From Candidatus Desulfaltia bathyphila (GTDB lineage Bacteria; Desulfobacterota; Desulfobacteria; Desulfobacterales; ETH-SRB1), in NCBI GenBank assembly GCA_014381545.1, contig JACNLL010000075.1, forward strand, positions 1 through 38,280: a DNA stretch of 38,280 nt. Direction: 5' to 3'. Both the position numbers and the translations under genes were made by a program. A model generated the notes under the pieces. It had not been told where the DNA came from. It made no database searches and saw nothing but the letters and a program-made list of their open reading frames with translations. Every line of letters starts with the position of its first letter. Within the stretch, counting starts at the first letter, position 1. This document shows positions 26,372-34,357 of the stretch, in pieces.

Positions 26372-27427
26372 TTACAGAGCCTTATCCACGCCTGCCGATT
26401 CAAAGGTTGCCATCTCGGTCATGATCTTTACGGCGGCCTCGATTATAGACATGGCTATGGCTGCACCCGTTCCCTCACCCAATCTCATATCCAGATCCAG
26501 GATCGGCTTCTGTCCGAGCCTCTCAAGCATTTTTTTATGTCCGGCTTCGGAGGAAAGATGCGAATAGAACAGGTATTCGTTTATCGCGGGGTTCAGCGCA
26601 ACGGCTATCATGGCGCCCGCTGTGGAGATAAAACCATCCACCACCACCGGTATCCGGTGGGAAACGCAGCCGATAATAAGCCCGGCAATGCCACCTATCT
26701 CAAATCCACCAACTTTGGCCAGGACATCTACGGGATCTTCGGAGTCCGGGCGGTTTAAATTTATGGCTTTATCTATAACATCCACTTTTCTCCGGAGCGT
26801 TTCGTCATCGATGCCGGTGCCTCTGCCTGCAACCTCCCCTGCCGGCAGACCGGTAAATACAGAGAGTATTGCACTGGATGGGGTGGTGTTTCCTATGCCC
26901 ATCTCTCCCGTTCCTATGATATCCACGCCCTTTCCGGCATATTCGTCCGCAAGATCAAGTCCGGTCTTTATTGATCGCAGCGCCTCATCATGTGTCATGG
27001 CATGGCCTTTCGCAAAGTTCTTCGTCCCATGACCTATTTTATTGATAACAAGCCCTTCGGCTGGTTCAAAATCATGGGCTACCCCGATGTCCACAACCAC
27101 CACTTCTGCCCCCACATGTCTTGCAAAGACATTTACAGCAGCCCCTCCGGCCAACATATTCAAAACCATCTGTATGGTGACCTCCTTAGGATATGCGCTC
27201 ACGCCCTCATCCACAACACCATGATCACCGGCGAATGTAAATATCACCTTCCTGCCGGCAGGCGGGTTCATGTCCTCTTTGATGGCTGCGTATCTTTGTG
27301 CAATAACTTCAAGCCTGCCGAGGCTTTCGGGTGGTTTTGTAAGGCTGTCAAGTCTTAGCTTTGCCCGCTTCAGATAGTCTTCGTTCAATGGTTGGATGCT
27401 GTTTAGTATTTTCTGTAAATTCTTCAT
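26372..27427 (-). CDS. cobT: Nicotinate-nucleotide:dimethylbenzimidazole phosphoribosyltransferase
   Basis: It activates the lower-ligand base to its alpha-ribotide in cobalamin assembly. It has 351 residues, the usual length. Motifs include LDSLTKPPESLGRLE, FAGDHGVVDEGVSAYPKEVT, GGAAVNVFARHVGA, GEMGIGNTTPSSAI, VVDGFISTAGA and LDLDMRLGEGTGAAIAM, where the Glu (E) is the catalytic base. It follows cobU after 20 bases and abuts cobS. No bluB or bza genes are in the window, so the source and identity of the lower-ligand base cannot be read here. Confidence 0.97.
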   Translation of the reverse strand: MKNLQKILNSIQPLNEDYLKRAKLRLDSLTKPPESLGRLEVIAQRYAAIKEDMNPPAGRKVIFTFAGDHGVVDEGVSAYPKEVTIQMVLNMLAGGAAVNVFARHVGAEVVVVDIGVAHDFEPAEGLVINKIGHGTKNFAKGHAMTHDEALRSIKTGLDLADEYAGKGVDIIGTGEMGIGNTTPSSAILSVFTGLPAGEVAGRGTGIDDETLRRKVDVIDKAINLNRPDSEDPVDVLAKVGGFEIGGIAGLIIGCVSHRIPVVVDGFISTAGAMIAVALNPAINEYLFYSHLSSEAGHKKMLERLGQKPILDLDMRLGEGTGAAIAMSIIEAAVKIMTEMATFESAGVDKAL

Positions 27428-27447
27428 GTTTTCTCCTGATTTTGGCC

Positions 27448-27975
27448 CTACTTTATCCTGACATGGATGCCGGAGAGAAGGGCATAGACCTCATCTGCCG
27501 CCCCGGCCATTTTCTGGTTGAGAAAGCCGAGTTGATCCCTGTATAACCTCGCCAGTTTATTGTCCGGGACTATTCCCATCCCGACCTCATTGGAAACAAT
27601 TATGATCGTTCCGTCAAACTTGTTTATATTCAAGAAAAAGTCGTCCATGATTTCCGATATTTTTTCATCTGAAAATCCCTTTTTTTCTAAAGGGGGGATA
27701 ATGATATTGGACATCCAGAGTGTCAGACAATCGACAAGGATTGTGTTATATGAACCCGCCGCCGCTCTCAATGCCCTTCCAAGATAGATCGGTTCCTCCA
27801 CGGTATCCCACCGGTCACCCCTGTCCTCCCGGTGTTCTTGAATCCTGTGTCTCATTTCTTCGTCAAAGGCCTGAGCAGTGGCCAAAAAGAGCCTCTTACC
27901 CTTCAGCTTCTCCGCCATATCCTGAGCAAAATCACTCTTGCCGCTTCTGGCTCCTCCTGTTACGAAAATGATCAT
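27448..27975 (-). CDS. cobU: Adenosylcobinamide kinase / cobinamide-phosphate guanylyltransferase
   Basis: This bifunctional enzyme has 175 residues. It phosphorylates adenosylcobinamide and then transfers GMP to it. Walker A is VTGGARSGKSDFAQ (7-14). EEMRHRIQEHREDRGDRWDTVEEP, DCLTLWMSNI and VSNEVGMGIVPDNKLARLYRDQLGFLNQ are family motifs. The guanylated histidine (CobU His46) lies in the HRIQEHREDRG stretch. It sits between cobD and cobT on the minus strand. The 136-base gap to cobD is larger than other gaps in the operon and holds short direct repeats. Confidence 0.96.
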   Translation of the reverse strand: MIIFVTGGARSGKSDFAQDMAEKLKGKRLFLATAQAFDEEMRHRIQEHREDRGDRWDTVEEPIYLGRALRAAAGSYNTILVDCLTLWMSNIIIPPLEKKGFSDEKISEIMDDFFLNINKFDGTIIIVSNEVGMGIVPDNKLARLYRDQLGFLNQKMAGAADEVYALLSGIHVRIK

Positions 27976-28017
27976 ATTGCATGTTCTCTTTTAATTGTAT
28001 TCCTTCCTTTAAACCCA

Positions 28018-28052
28018 TCATTCCAACGTTCCAGTATTCCAACATTCCAATT
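28018..28052. repeat. Short degenerate direct repeat in cobD-cobU spacer
   Basis: Five near-copies of ATTCCAAC-like units (TTCCAACGTTCCAGTATTCC and following) lie between cobU and cobD. A ATACAAATTGT / ACAAATTGTAT near-palindrome follows at about 28096-28130, overlapping the 3' end of cobD. Neither is a clear terminator. Confidence 0.4.
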
Positions 28053-28111
28053 GTGAGCGAAGCGAACTAAGTTCTATACTGTCACCCGATTCCATCATTT
28101 TATACAAATTG

Positions 28112-29236
28112 TCAATTGAATTTACAAATTGTATAAAATCTGCCTTGCTTAACCATTTTTTTCAACTTTTCGACAAGAATCATATTCTGCTCATGTTTTT
28201 TGACAGCTACACGAAAATAACGGTCTTCCATGCCATGAAATGTGCTGCAGTCCCTTATCAGTATCCCTTCCGGCATCAATCGGTTTCTGAGTTCCGTAGA
28301 GTTTAATCCGATTCGGCTCTCCATAAAGACAAGAAGATAGTTTGCCGCGCTTTCAAATGCACGCAAACCGTGGATTTTATTTAAGGCATTTTTTAAAAAT
28401 TCCTTTTCGGCGGATATATATTGTCTTGTTTCCCTGATATAATCTTTGTCGAAAAGGGCCTTAACCGCTGCTCCCTGAACCAATGAGTTTACCGTCCAGG
28501 GAGGTTTGTTTTCCCTGATCTTCGCGATACACGATGGAACAGCCAATATATAGCCTAATCTAAGTCCCGGAATGCCAAAAAACTTTGTCATCGATCTAAG
28601 TACTATCAGATTGGAAAACCTGAGAATCTCTTTCTTGACAGACTCTTCCTCTACAAAATCTATGAAGGCCTCGTCTATGACCACAAGCGCACCTGTTTTA
28701 TCCGCACATGCTATAACACGGCACAATTCATCTTTTGATGTAAGGACACCTGTTGGATTAGCGGGATTGCAAAAATAGACAATATCAAAACCTTCCTCCA
28801 GACGTTTGCAAAGGCCGGCAATATCTATGAAAAAATCTTCTTTTTCATCAGTTTGAAAGTATGAAACTTTTGTGCCGGCCAGCCTGAGACCTTTTTCATA
28901 CTCACTGAAAGCAGGTGTAACAATAAGGGCTTTTTCAGGTTTGAATACCATCGGTATCCGGTACATAAATTCCGTGGAACCATTTCCCATAAGGATACAA
29001 TCCCGATCAATGCCATGGTATTCCGACAACCCTGAAACAAGATCAAAAGAATCAATATCAGGATAATTTAATACAGAATCAAAATCTTTTATTATCGCAT
29101 TACGCAGGCCCGGCGGGTAACCCAGAGGGTTTATGCCGGCGCTGAAATCGATAATCCTGTCTTCATCGATTCCGTATATTCTGGAAATTTCACTAACATT
29201 GCCGCCATGATCTCTTTTTATTATTATATCATCCAT
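28112..29236 (-). CDS. cobD: L-threonine-O-3-phosphate decarboxylase
   Basis: This PLP enzyme makes (R)-1-amino-2-propanol phosphate, the linker attached by CbiB. The aminotransferase class I/II fold is about 374 residues. Motifs are FSAGINPLGYP, the cofactor region YFCNPANPTG, VVIDEAFIDF, and VLRSMTKFFGIPGLRLGY with the PLP lysine. I take the ATG at 29236, which overlaps the cbiB stop codon and gives the usual N-terminus. The upstream in-frame ATG at 29293 would lie within cbiB. HisC-type aminotransferases are related, but the cob neighbours and the motif set favour CobD. No pduX threonine kinase is visible. Confidence 0.92.
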   Translation of the reverse strand: MDDIIIKRDHGGNVSEISRIYGIDEDRIIDFSAGINPLGYPPGLRNAIIKDFDSVLNYPDIDSFDLVSGLSEYHGIDRDCILMGNGSTEFMYRIPMVFKPEKALIVTPAFSEYEKGLRLAGTKVSYFQTDEKEDFFIDIAGLCKRLEEGFDIVYFCNPANPTGVLTSKDELCRVIACADKTGALVVIDEAFIDFVEEESVKKEILRFSNLIVLRSMTKFFGIPGLRLGYILAVPSCIAKIRENKPPWTVNSLVQGAAVKALFDKDYIRETRQYISAEKEFLKNALNKIHGLRAFESAANYLLVFMESRIGLNSTELRNRLMPEGILIRDCSTFHGMEDRYFRVAVKKHEQNMILVEKLKKMVKQGRFYTICKFN

Positions 29237-30165
29237 AAGGTTAGCACGCAAACAGCCGCCATCAAAAAAGATGAGATAAACATGACAACCCATACCTTTT
29301 TTACATCATCTCTGTCTATTTCTTTTATCCTGTCGCCAATCGTTGGTTTGTGAGAAATTTTTCCAAAATACTGAATCTTGCCGCCCAATTGTATATTCAG
29401 TGCACCGGCTGTCGCGGCCTCCGGCGTGCCGCTGTTTGGGCTTGAATGGTTTTGACCGTCCCTTCGCATAATTTTCCATGAATCCCGCCAGTTGAGCCTC
29501 AGTATAAAAGAGACGGCCATAATAATGAGCCCGGTGAGTCTTGCGGGTACCCAGTTGAACATATCGTCCATTTTGGCAGAAAACCAACCGATATCCCCAT
29601 ATCTGTCATTTTTGTATCCTACCATTGAGTCAAGGGTGTTGGCCGCCTTATAAGCCATAGCCAGAGGAAGACCGCCGAGAACCAGGTAAAACATGGGCGC
29701 TACAATGCCGTCAGACAGGTTCTCTGATACTGTTTCGATAACAGCCCGGCAAATTTCCTGCTCATCGAGATTTTCCGTATCTCTCCCCACGATCATGGAG
29801 AGCTTTTTCCTTGCTTCCACAATATTTCCGTTGTTCAACGCATCGATCACAGCTTTGCTTTCATCAAAGAGGGATCTTGTCGCCAAGGTCATGGAGGCAA
29901 ATAGAACCGTTATAATTGCACCAAACAAAGCATTTATAAAAAGACACCCTTCCACTATTCCCCAGGTAATGAAAAAAGTGGGAACAACTACGGCAAACCA
30001 CAGGATTATTCCGCCCTTCTTTTTGCCTATAATTGAAGTGCGGCGAATCTTATCCTCCAAAAACCTCACAGACTTCCCGATGATAACCACAGGATGAGGA
30101 AACCAGCGAGGGTCCCCGATTATTATATCAACTATATATGCTCCAAGGAAAACTGCCGGTGTCAT
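29224..30165 (-). CDS. cbiB: Adenosylcobinamide-phosphate synthase
   Basis: This inner-membrane enzyme attaches aminopropanol phosphate to adenosylcobyric acid. It has 313 residues and several membrane segments. Motifs are LGAYIVDIIIGDPRWFPHPVVIIGK at the N-terminus, GRDTENLDEQEICRAVIETVSENLSDGIVAPMFY, and DGQNHSSPNSGTPEAATAGAL, the loop that defines the family. Its start overlaps the Dph6-like gene stop by an ATGA-type arrangement, and its end overlaps the cobD start. Together with CobD it forms the linker-addition step of this operon. Confidence 0.96.
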   Translation of the reverse strand: MTPAVFLGAYIVDIIIGDPRWFPHPVVIIGKSVRFLEDKIRRTSIIGKKKGGIILWFAVVVPTFFITWGIVEGCLFINALFGAIITVLFASMTLATRSLFDESKAVIDALNNGNIVEARKKLSMIVGRDTENLDEQEICRAVIETVSENLSDGIVAPMFYLVLGGLPLAMAYKAANTLDSMVGYKNDRYGDIGWFSAKMDDMFNWVPARLTGLIIMAVSFILRLNWRDSWKIMRRDGQNHSSPNSGTPEAATAGALNIQLGGKIQYFGKISHKPTIGDRIKEIDRDDVKKVWVVMFISSFLMAAVCVLTLWMI

Positions 30166-30836
30166 TGTAGTTCACATTCTGATATATTGAGAAAGGAGTG
30201 TTCTCCACGGCTCACCTTTTCAGATTTCAAGATGTTTATTCTTTTCTTGAATATAGGACCTGATACTACAAAAGTATGATATTCCCCACCTTCGCCGGAA
30301 ATATCAACTCCTTTGATTTTCGAGATATCCCGGACAAAATCATGATCAATCCTGCGCCCCAGCCATTCCGGGCCCAATAAATCTTTTTTGGTAGCCACAA
30401 CAACGGTTTCAAACCCTGCTTCTATCAACTCTTCTATAAGGTTCTCCCTGTTATTCTCCCCCCACAGTGGCAAAACTGCCTCCATCCCCGATTCTTTGCT
30501 GACCCGCTCGACCCATTCCCTGTGTGCATTTAGATCAATGTCTCCAAAGATTCCTATTTCAACTCCCCTCCCCTTCAAACCAGACAAGGCCTTTTTAAAT
30601 TCTGCCTCGTATGTTTCCCAGGAACTTCTCGGCTGAACTATTGTAAGGCCCATCGCCTCGGCCTGTAATCTCAAGATGTCTGTCCTGATACCGTGGGATC
30701 GTGATATCCGACCATCTTCAGCAACCATATTCAAGAGATGGGTAACATGGAAAATCTTCATCGCCCTGTAATAAGACAGAGCCCCATCCTTACCCCCGCT
30801 CCAGGAAACAAAGGCCTTTACTTTACATCTTTCCAT
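30162..30836 (-). CDS. Dph6-like ATP pyrophosphatase (diphthine-ammonia ligase family)
   Basis: This 224-residue member of the PP-loop ATP pyrophosphatase superfamily carries SWSGGKDGALSYY (13-17 SGGKD). HLLNMVAEDGRISRSHGIR, FGDIDLNAHREWVERV, VLPLWGENNRENLI and the C-terminal GVDISGEGGEYHTFV are the Dph6/MJ0570-type motifs. In eukaryotes Dph6 amidates diphthine using ATP and ammonia. Bacteria lack diphthamide, so another amidation or adenylation substrate is likely. It overlaps the 3' end of the asparagine-synthetase-like gene by 19 bases and the cbiB start by 4 bases, so it is firmly inside the cobalamin operon. Its reaction there is unknown. Confidence 0.85.
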   Translation of the reverse strand: MERCKVKAFVSWSGGKDGALSYYRAMKIFHVTHLLNMVAEDGRISRSHGIRTDILRLQAEAMGLTIVQPRSSWETYEAEFKKALSGLKGRGVEIGIFGDIDLNAHREWVERVSKESGMEAVLPLWGENNRENLIEELIEAGFETVVVATKKDLLGPEWLGRRIDHDFVRDISKIKGVDISGEGGEYHTFVVSGPIFKKRINILKSEKVSRGEHSFLNISECELQ

Positions 30837-31765
30837 TCAGTAACATCTCCACAGATTTTGCAGTGAAAGGCATCGAGAGCCATGCCAGAACGGCAACACT
30901 CACATATTTTTTGTCCCTTTTCGGGAGCGGAAATTTCCCCAACCACCTCCCGGTAAATACGGTAATAATAGAAATGTTCTTTATTCCAGAATCTTATTGG
31001 AAATCTCTTCTTTCCCTCTTCAAACTCTTCATCCGATACCTTTGATGCCACAATCTTTCTCAGTTCTGTCATACCGGAACCGTATTCTAACGGTCTTTTA
31101 CTTTGCCATAGTATCTCTTGCGGCAATACGTCTTCAAAAGCTTTACGCAGTATCCACTTTCCCCAGGTTTTCCTGTTTTCTCTTCTGATCTTAAGATCGG
31201 CATCAATACCTTGACTGAAATCCATAAATTCTTTATCCAGAAAAGGCTGTTTTATGTCGATTTCGAAGGCTTCCCCTATCTTGTTGGAGCTGAATTGCAT
31301 GGCTGAATGCATCCGAGCCAAGTATCCTGTTAAATCTTTTATCTCCAGCATAAAATCGTAGCCTGCAAAGATCTCATCACTTCCGTCGCCTGTCATCATG
31401 CTCTTTATACCCATATCTTTCGCACACTTGATCCCCAGGTAGGATGTTACATCGTTAGGGATAACAGGATCAAAGCTCTTGAGTATCTTTATGACTTTTG
31501 GAATTGTAGCAATGGCTTCTTCAATCTTCACAATCTTGTAGCAATGGTCAAGTTCGAGGGATTTTGCTACCTTTTCGGCATAATATCGATCCTCTCCGTA
31601 TGACTCAAGCCCGATCGAGATGGCCTTGCTGTCTTTGGCATAAGCAGCTACGACAGCAGAATCAAGGCCGCCGGAAAAGAGTATTCCCTCCGCCCGATTT
31701 CTGCTGACCGCTTTGGCAAATCTTCTTTTCAGTTCATGAAAAAGAAATTTCTTATCCTTATGCAT
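30818..31765 (-). CDS. Asparagine-synthetase-like protein lacking the glutaminase domain
   Basis: This 315-residue Asn_synthase-domain protein starts with the synthetase core: ILFSGGLDSAVVAAYAKDS (SGGLDS 31-36), SFDPVIPNDVTSYLGIKCAK, MMTGDGSDEIFAGYDF and IKQPFLDKEFMDF. The N-terminal glutamine amidotransferase domain with its catalytic Cys is missing, so an ammonia-dependent ligase or a partner-fed enzyme is implied. The C-terminus has five cysteines in a zinc-like pattern (C288, C290, C291, C302, C305). It is translated just after the broken cobO copy and overlaps the Dph6-like gene by 19 bases. Asparagine is not an obvious product in this context. Confidence 0.85.
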   Translation of the reverse strand: MHKDKKFLFHELKRRFAKAVSRNRAEGILFSGGLDSAVVAAYAKDSKAISIGLESYGEDRYYAEKVAKSLELDHCYKIVKIEEAIATIPKVIKILKSFDPVIPNDVTSYLGIKCAKDMGIKSMMTGDGSDEIFAGYDFMLEIKDLTGYLARMHSAMQFSSNKIGEAFEIDIKQPFLDKEFMDFSQGIDADLKIRRENRKTWGKWILRKAFEDVLPQEILWQSKRPLEYGSGMTELRKIVASKVSDEEFEEGKKRFPIRFWNKEHFYYYRIYREVVGEISAPEKGQKICECCRSGMALDAFHCKICGDVTEWKDVK

Positions 31766-31768
31766 GTC

Positions 31769-32050
31769 TCATTTCTCAATTCCATTCCTTGCCTGCACGC
31801 CCTTCTGATAGCAATGCTTGATCTCCTTCATCTCAGTCAGCAGGTCAGCCGCTTCAATGATTCGCGAATCTGCCGCCCTGCCGGTAATCACCAGTTCGAC
31901 ATCTTCCGGTTTTGCCGGATAAAATCCAGTAAATCATCCACAGAAAAAAGATTGTAATAAGTGGCCATATTGGCTTCATCAAGGATAATCATTTTATATT
32001 CCCCGGAATACATTATCTCCCTGACCTCTTTGAGCCCTTCCCGTGCGGCT
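31769..32050 (-). pseudogene. Truncated, frameshifted second cobO copy
   Basis: It encodes only the CobO C-terminal half, from AAREGLKEVREIM through MIILDEANMATYYNLFSVDDLLDFIR. One base is missing near 31918, after which the shifted frame continues with KPEDVELVITGRAADSRIIEAADLLTEMKEIKH. It ends in TGA three bases before the asparagine-synthetase-like start. The whole Walker A half is missing, and the fragment begins at the btuB stop codon. It can no longer make a functional adenosyltransferase. The intact paralogue lies at 24314-24829. Confidence 0.88.
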
Positions 32051-33921
32051 TAAAAAGTTACCTTGACTCCACCATAAAAACCGATACCAGGTTCGCCATA
32101 TTTATAAATCGATTGATACTTCTTGTCGGTTAGATTTTCCACCCTTCCGAAAATCTTAAGCCATTCCATTACATCATAGGAAGCAACAAGATTATAGAGT
32201 GTATAAGCCGGCATTGATTCGCTGTTGTCTTTCTCACGATATCTTTTTCCCACATATTGCGCGTTGAGGTTAACATTCAGCTTTTCCAGCGGTTTTATGT
32301 TCAGTGAGGCGCCTCCTGTGTGCTGCGTCCGGTATCTCAAATACTTGCCGTTATTTGCATCCGTTTCATCCTCGTTTTTTGCCTCAGTATAGGTATAGTG
32401 GGCATTGAAACTCAACCACGTAACGGGCTTAACAGAAAAACCGGTTTCCCAGCCCTCAGTTTTGACCTTACCAACATTATAATATTTGCTGGTACTACTG
32501 TTATAATCAATCAAATCATCAATCTTGGTATGGAAGTAGGTTGCAGACAGCAATACCTTTTTATCGAACAGCTCCTGGTCTATCCCTGCATCATAACCTT
32601 TACTCTCTTCAGGTTTTAGATTAGGATCCCCATAGCTTGAATAAAGTTGATAAAGCGAAGGGGCACGAAAACCTGTGCCATAGCTTCCCCTTACCTTGGT
32701 TCCTGTTTTCTCATAGAGATAGGCCAGCGCCCCCTTATACGTGTCCTCTCCTCCAAAAGTCTGGTGGTCATCGTGGCGGGCGCCAAGGGTAAAAGAAAGA
32801 GCCTTAAACGGGGTCAGTTTGTTCTGTACAAAGAAACTCTTGGTGTTGACACTCTTGTTTGTGATGTTACCCCACGGACTCTGACTGTCCCCGTTTTCTT
32901 CCTGATAATCAAATCCTGCGGTGATGGTATCTATCTCACCAATAAAGAAATTGTGCTGCCAGGACGCCAGTTTTATTGTTCCGTTATATGTTCCATCAAA
33001 AACACCATTGTTTTTTGTATATTCTCTTTTTGTTTCCGTGATGCCAAACTTGATGATATGCTGCCACCAATCAAAAATATCCTGATTAAAATTTGTAGAA
33101 ATACTGGTAATATCCGTATCCTGAACCTTGTCGGCATCAGTCCCTGAGTCATCATAATCCATAGCCGATTCGGAATGGCGTACTGAAAAACCCACTCCAA
33201 CTGTTTCACTGATCCGACCATCAACCCGGGCGGAGATATTTGTGTCGTTATAATAATCCCTTTCGATATTCCCCAGATCTTCATCCGCCCTTGACACGCG
33301 TTTGACATCCAGACGTGATACAGACGCAGCATAATTAACCTTATCATTCGACCCGCTGACACCTGCTCTTTCCCTGAATGTCTCAAAGGAACCCCCTTCG
33401 GAAGACAGATAAAACTTCGGTTTTCCTTCGCCTTTTTTGGTAATTATATTGATAACACCGCCAATGGCATCAGATCCATATAAAACGCTCTGCGCTCCGC
33501 GGACAATCTCGATCCTTTCGATATTGTCCGTGGATAGATCGGCAATGCTCATTTTTCCATCAGTAGCCATAGGATCGCCCACGCGCACGCCGTCAATCAT
33601 AATCAGGGTGTGGGCATTATTTGTCCCGCGTGTATAAATTGACGAAGAGCCACCAGGTGATCCATTCTGCTTAACAAAAACACCTGGAACATCCCTGAGC
33701 ACATCTATGACAGTTTTCTTTCCTTTTTTTTGAATCTCCTCCCCGGTAACAATGGTCACGGAATCGGGTGAATATTTTAAAGACTCTTCCAACCTGCTTG
33801 CCGTTACCACTGTTTCTTCCATTGTTACAACATCCCCCTCTTCCTGCGCAAAAATCGGCACAGGTAAGCTCAAAAACATAAATACTAATAATACTGCCAC
33901 ACAATTTAACAACTTCTTCAT
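32050..33921 (-). CDS. btuB: TonB-dependent cobalamin receptor BtuB
   Basis: This outer-membrane vitamin B12 receptor has 623 residues. A signal peptide (about 1-25, cut after IFA) is followed by a TonB box-like EETVVTASR (35-43). The plug shows DVLRDVPGVFVKQNGSPGG, IYTRGTNNAHTLIMIDGVRV and IEIVRGAQSVLYGSDAIGGVINIITKKG. The barrel ends in VTF with a terminal Phe, as expected for a beta-barrel. The ribosome binding site GGGGAAAGGAG lies upstream. Two tandem cobalamin riboswitches precede it, giving strong regulatory support for B12. TonB, ExbB and ExbD are encoded at the end of the same locus. No btuFCD ABC transporter is visible. Confidence 0.93.
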   Translation of the reverse strand: MKKLLNCVAVLLVFMFLSLPVPIFAQEEGDVVTMEETVVTASRLEESLKYSPDSVTIVTGEEIQKKGKKTVIDVLRDVPGVFVKQNGSPGGSSSIYTRGTNNAHTLIMIDGVRVGDPMATDGKMSIADLSTDNIERIEIVRGAQSVLYGSDAIGGVINIITKKGEGKPKFYLSSEGGSFETFRERAGVSGSNDKVNYAASVSRLDVKRVSRADEDLGNIERDYYNDTNISARVDGRISETVGVGFSVRHSESAMDYDDSGTDADKVQDTDITSISTNFNQDIFDWWQHIIKFGITETKREYTKNNGVFDGTYNGTIKLASWQHNFFIGEIDTITAGFDYQEENGDSQSPWGNITNKSVNTKSFFVQNKLTPFKALSFTLGARHDDHQTFGGEDTYKGALAYLYEKTGTKVRGSYGTGFRAPSLYQLYSSYGDPNLKPEESKGYDAGIDQELFDKKVLLSATYFHTKIDDLIDYNSSTSKYYNVGKVKTEGWETGFSVKPVTWLSFNAHYTYTEAKNEDETDANNGKYLRYRTQHTGGASLNIKPLEKLNVNLNAQYVGKRYREKDNSESMPAYTLYNLVASYDVMEWLKIFGRVENLTDKKYQSIYKYGEPGIGFYGGVKVTF

Positions 33922-33965
33922 TTTTAATTTCTCCTTTCCCCTCGGTTAGAATTATTGTTTTATCC

Positions 33966-34201
33966 GTCAGATAAGTCTCCTGGCTTGCGGCAATTCCTAC
34001 TCTCCACGCCTTCCCGGAAAAGCAGTTGTCGGTGACCAGTGTTTAGTGGTCAGGAAACAACTATTTAATCCAGTGGCCAGTGTTAGTCGCAGCGCCAGTT
34101 TTTTTACTGGTCACTGTCAACTAATCACTCTTTTATGTGGATTTCGTTCCGCCCACAGTTGCGGGGCAGCGCCGGCATCTGACCGGCTTCCTTAATCTGA
34201 C
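33966..34201 (-). promoter_or_regulatory. Cobalamin riboswitch B, proximal to btuB
   Basis: On the minus strand, outer P1 GTCAGAT (34201-34195 side) pairs with ATCTGAC (33972-33966). The core reads GGAAGCCGGTCAGATGCCGG, CCCCGCAACTGTGGGCGG and GGGAAGGCG, with the closing GCCAGGAGACTTATCTGACG. The B12-box position reads ACAACTG rather than the canonical GCCACTG. The aptamer is about 236 nt and its variable arm is enlarged by CCAGTG/CACTGG-type repeats (about 34035-34125). It ends 44 bases before btuB, so it could control translation initiation. Confidence 0.85.
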
Positions 34202-34208
34202 AAATTCC

Positions 34209-34248
34209 AAAAAAAATCCCCGAACCGATATTAAATCGATCCGGGGAT
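34209..34248 (-). terminator. Intrinsic terminator between the two riboswitches
   Basis: ATCCCCG (34216-34222) pairs with CGGGGAT (34242-34248), and additional pairs form inside. Eight T's follow on the minus strand (34216-34209). It lies after riboswitch A and before riboswitch B, so it is well placed to be the expression platform of A. Confidence 0.85.
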
Positions 34249-34357
34249 ATCCCTTTTTTATCCTCTGATCTTCCGACATGCTTCGGTCCACGAAAGCTAT
34301 GCCTTTAAAAACATTTAAAAAGCCAACTAACAAATGCCTTTTAAAAGTTTTTCCGTA

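Noticed and set aside
34133-34333. 66-codon minus-strand ORF upstream of btuB
   Set aside because: It overlaps the terminator and cobalamin riboswitch B, whose RNA features explain the sequence better.
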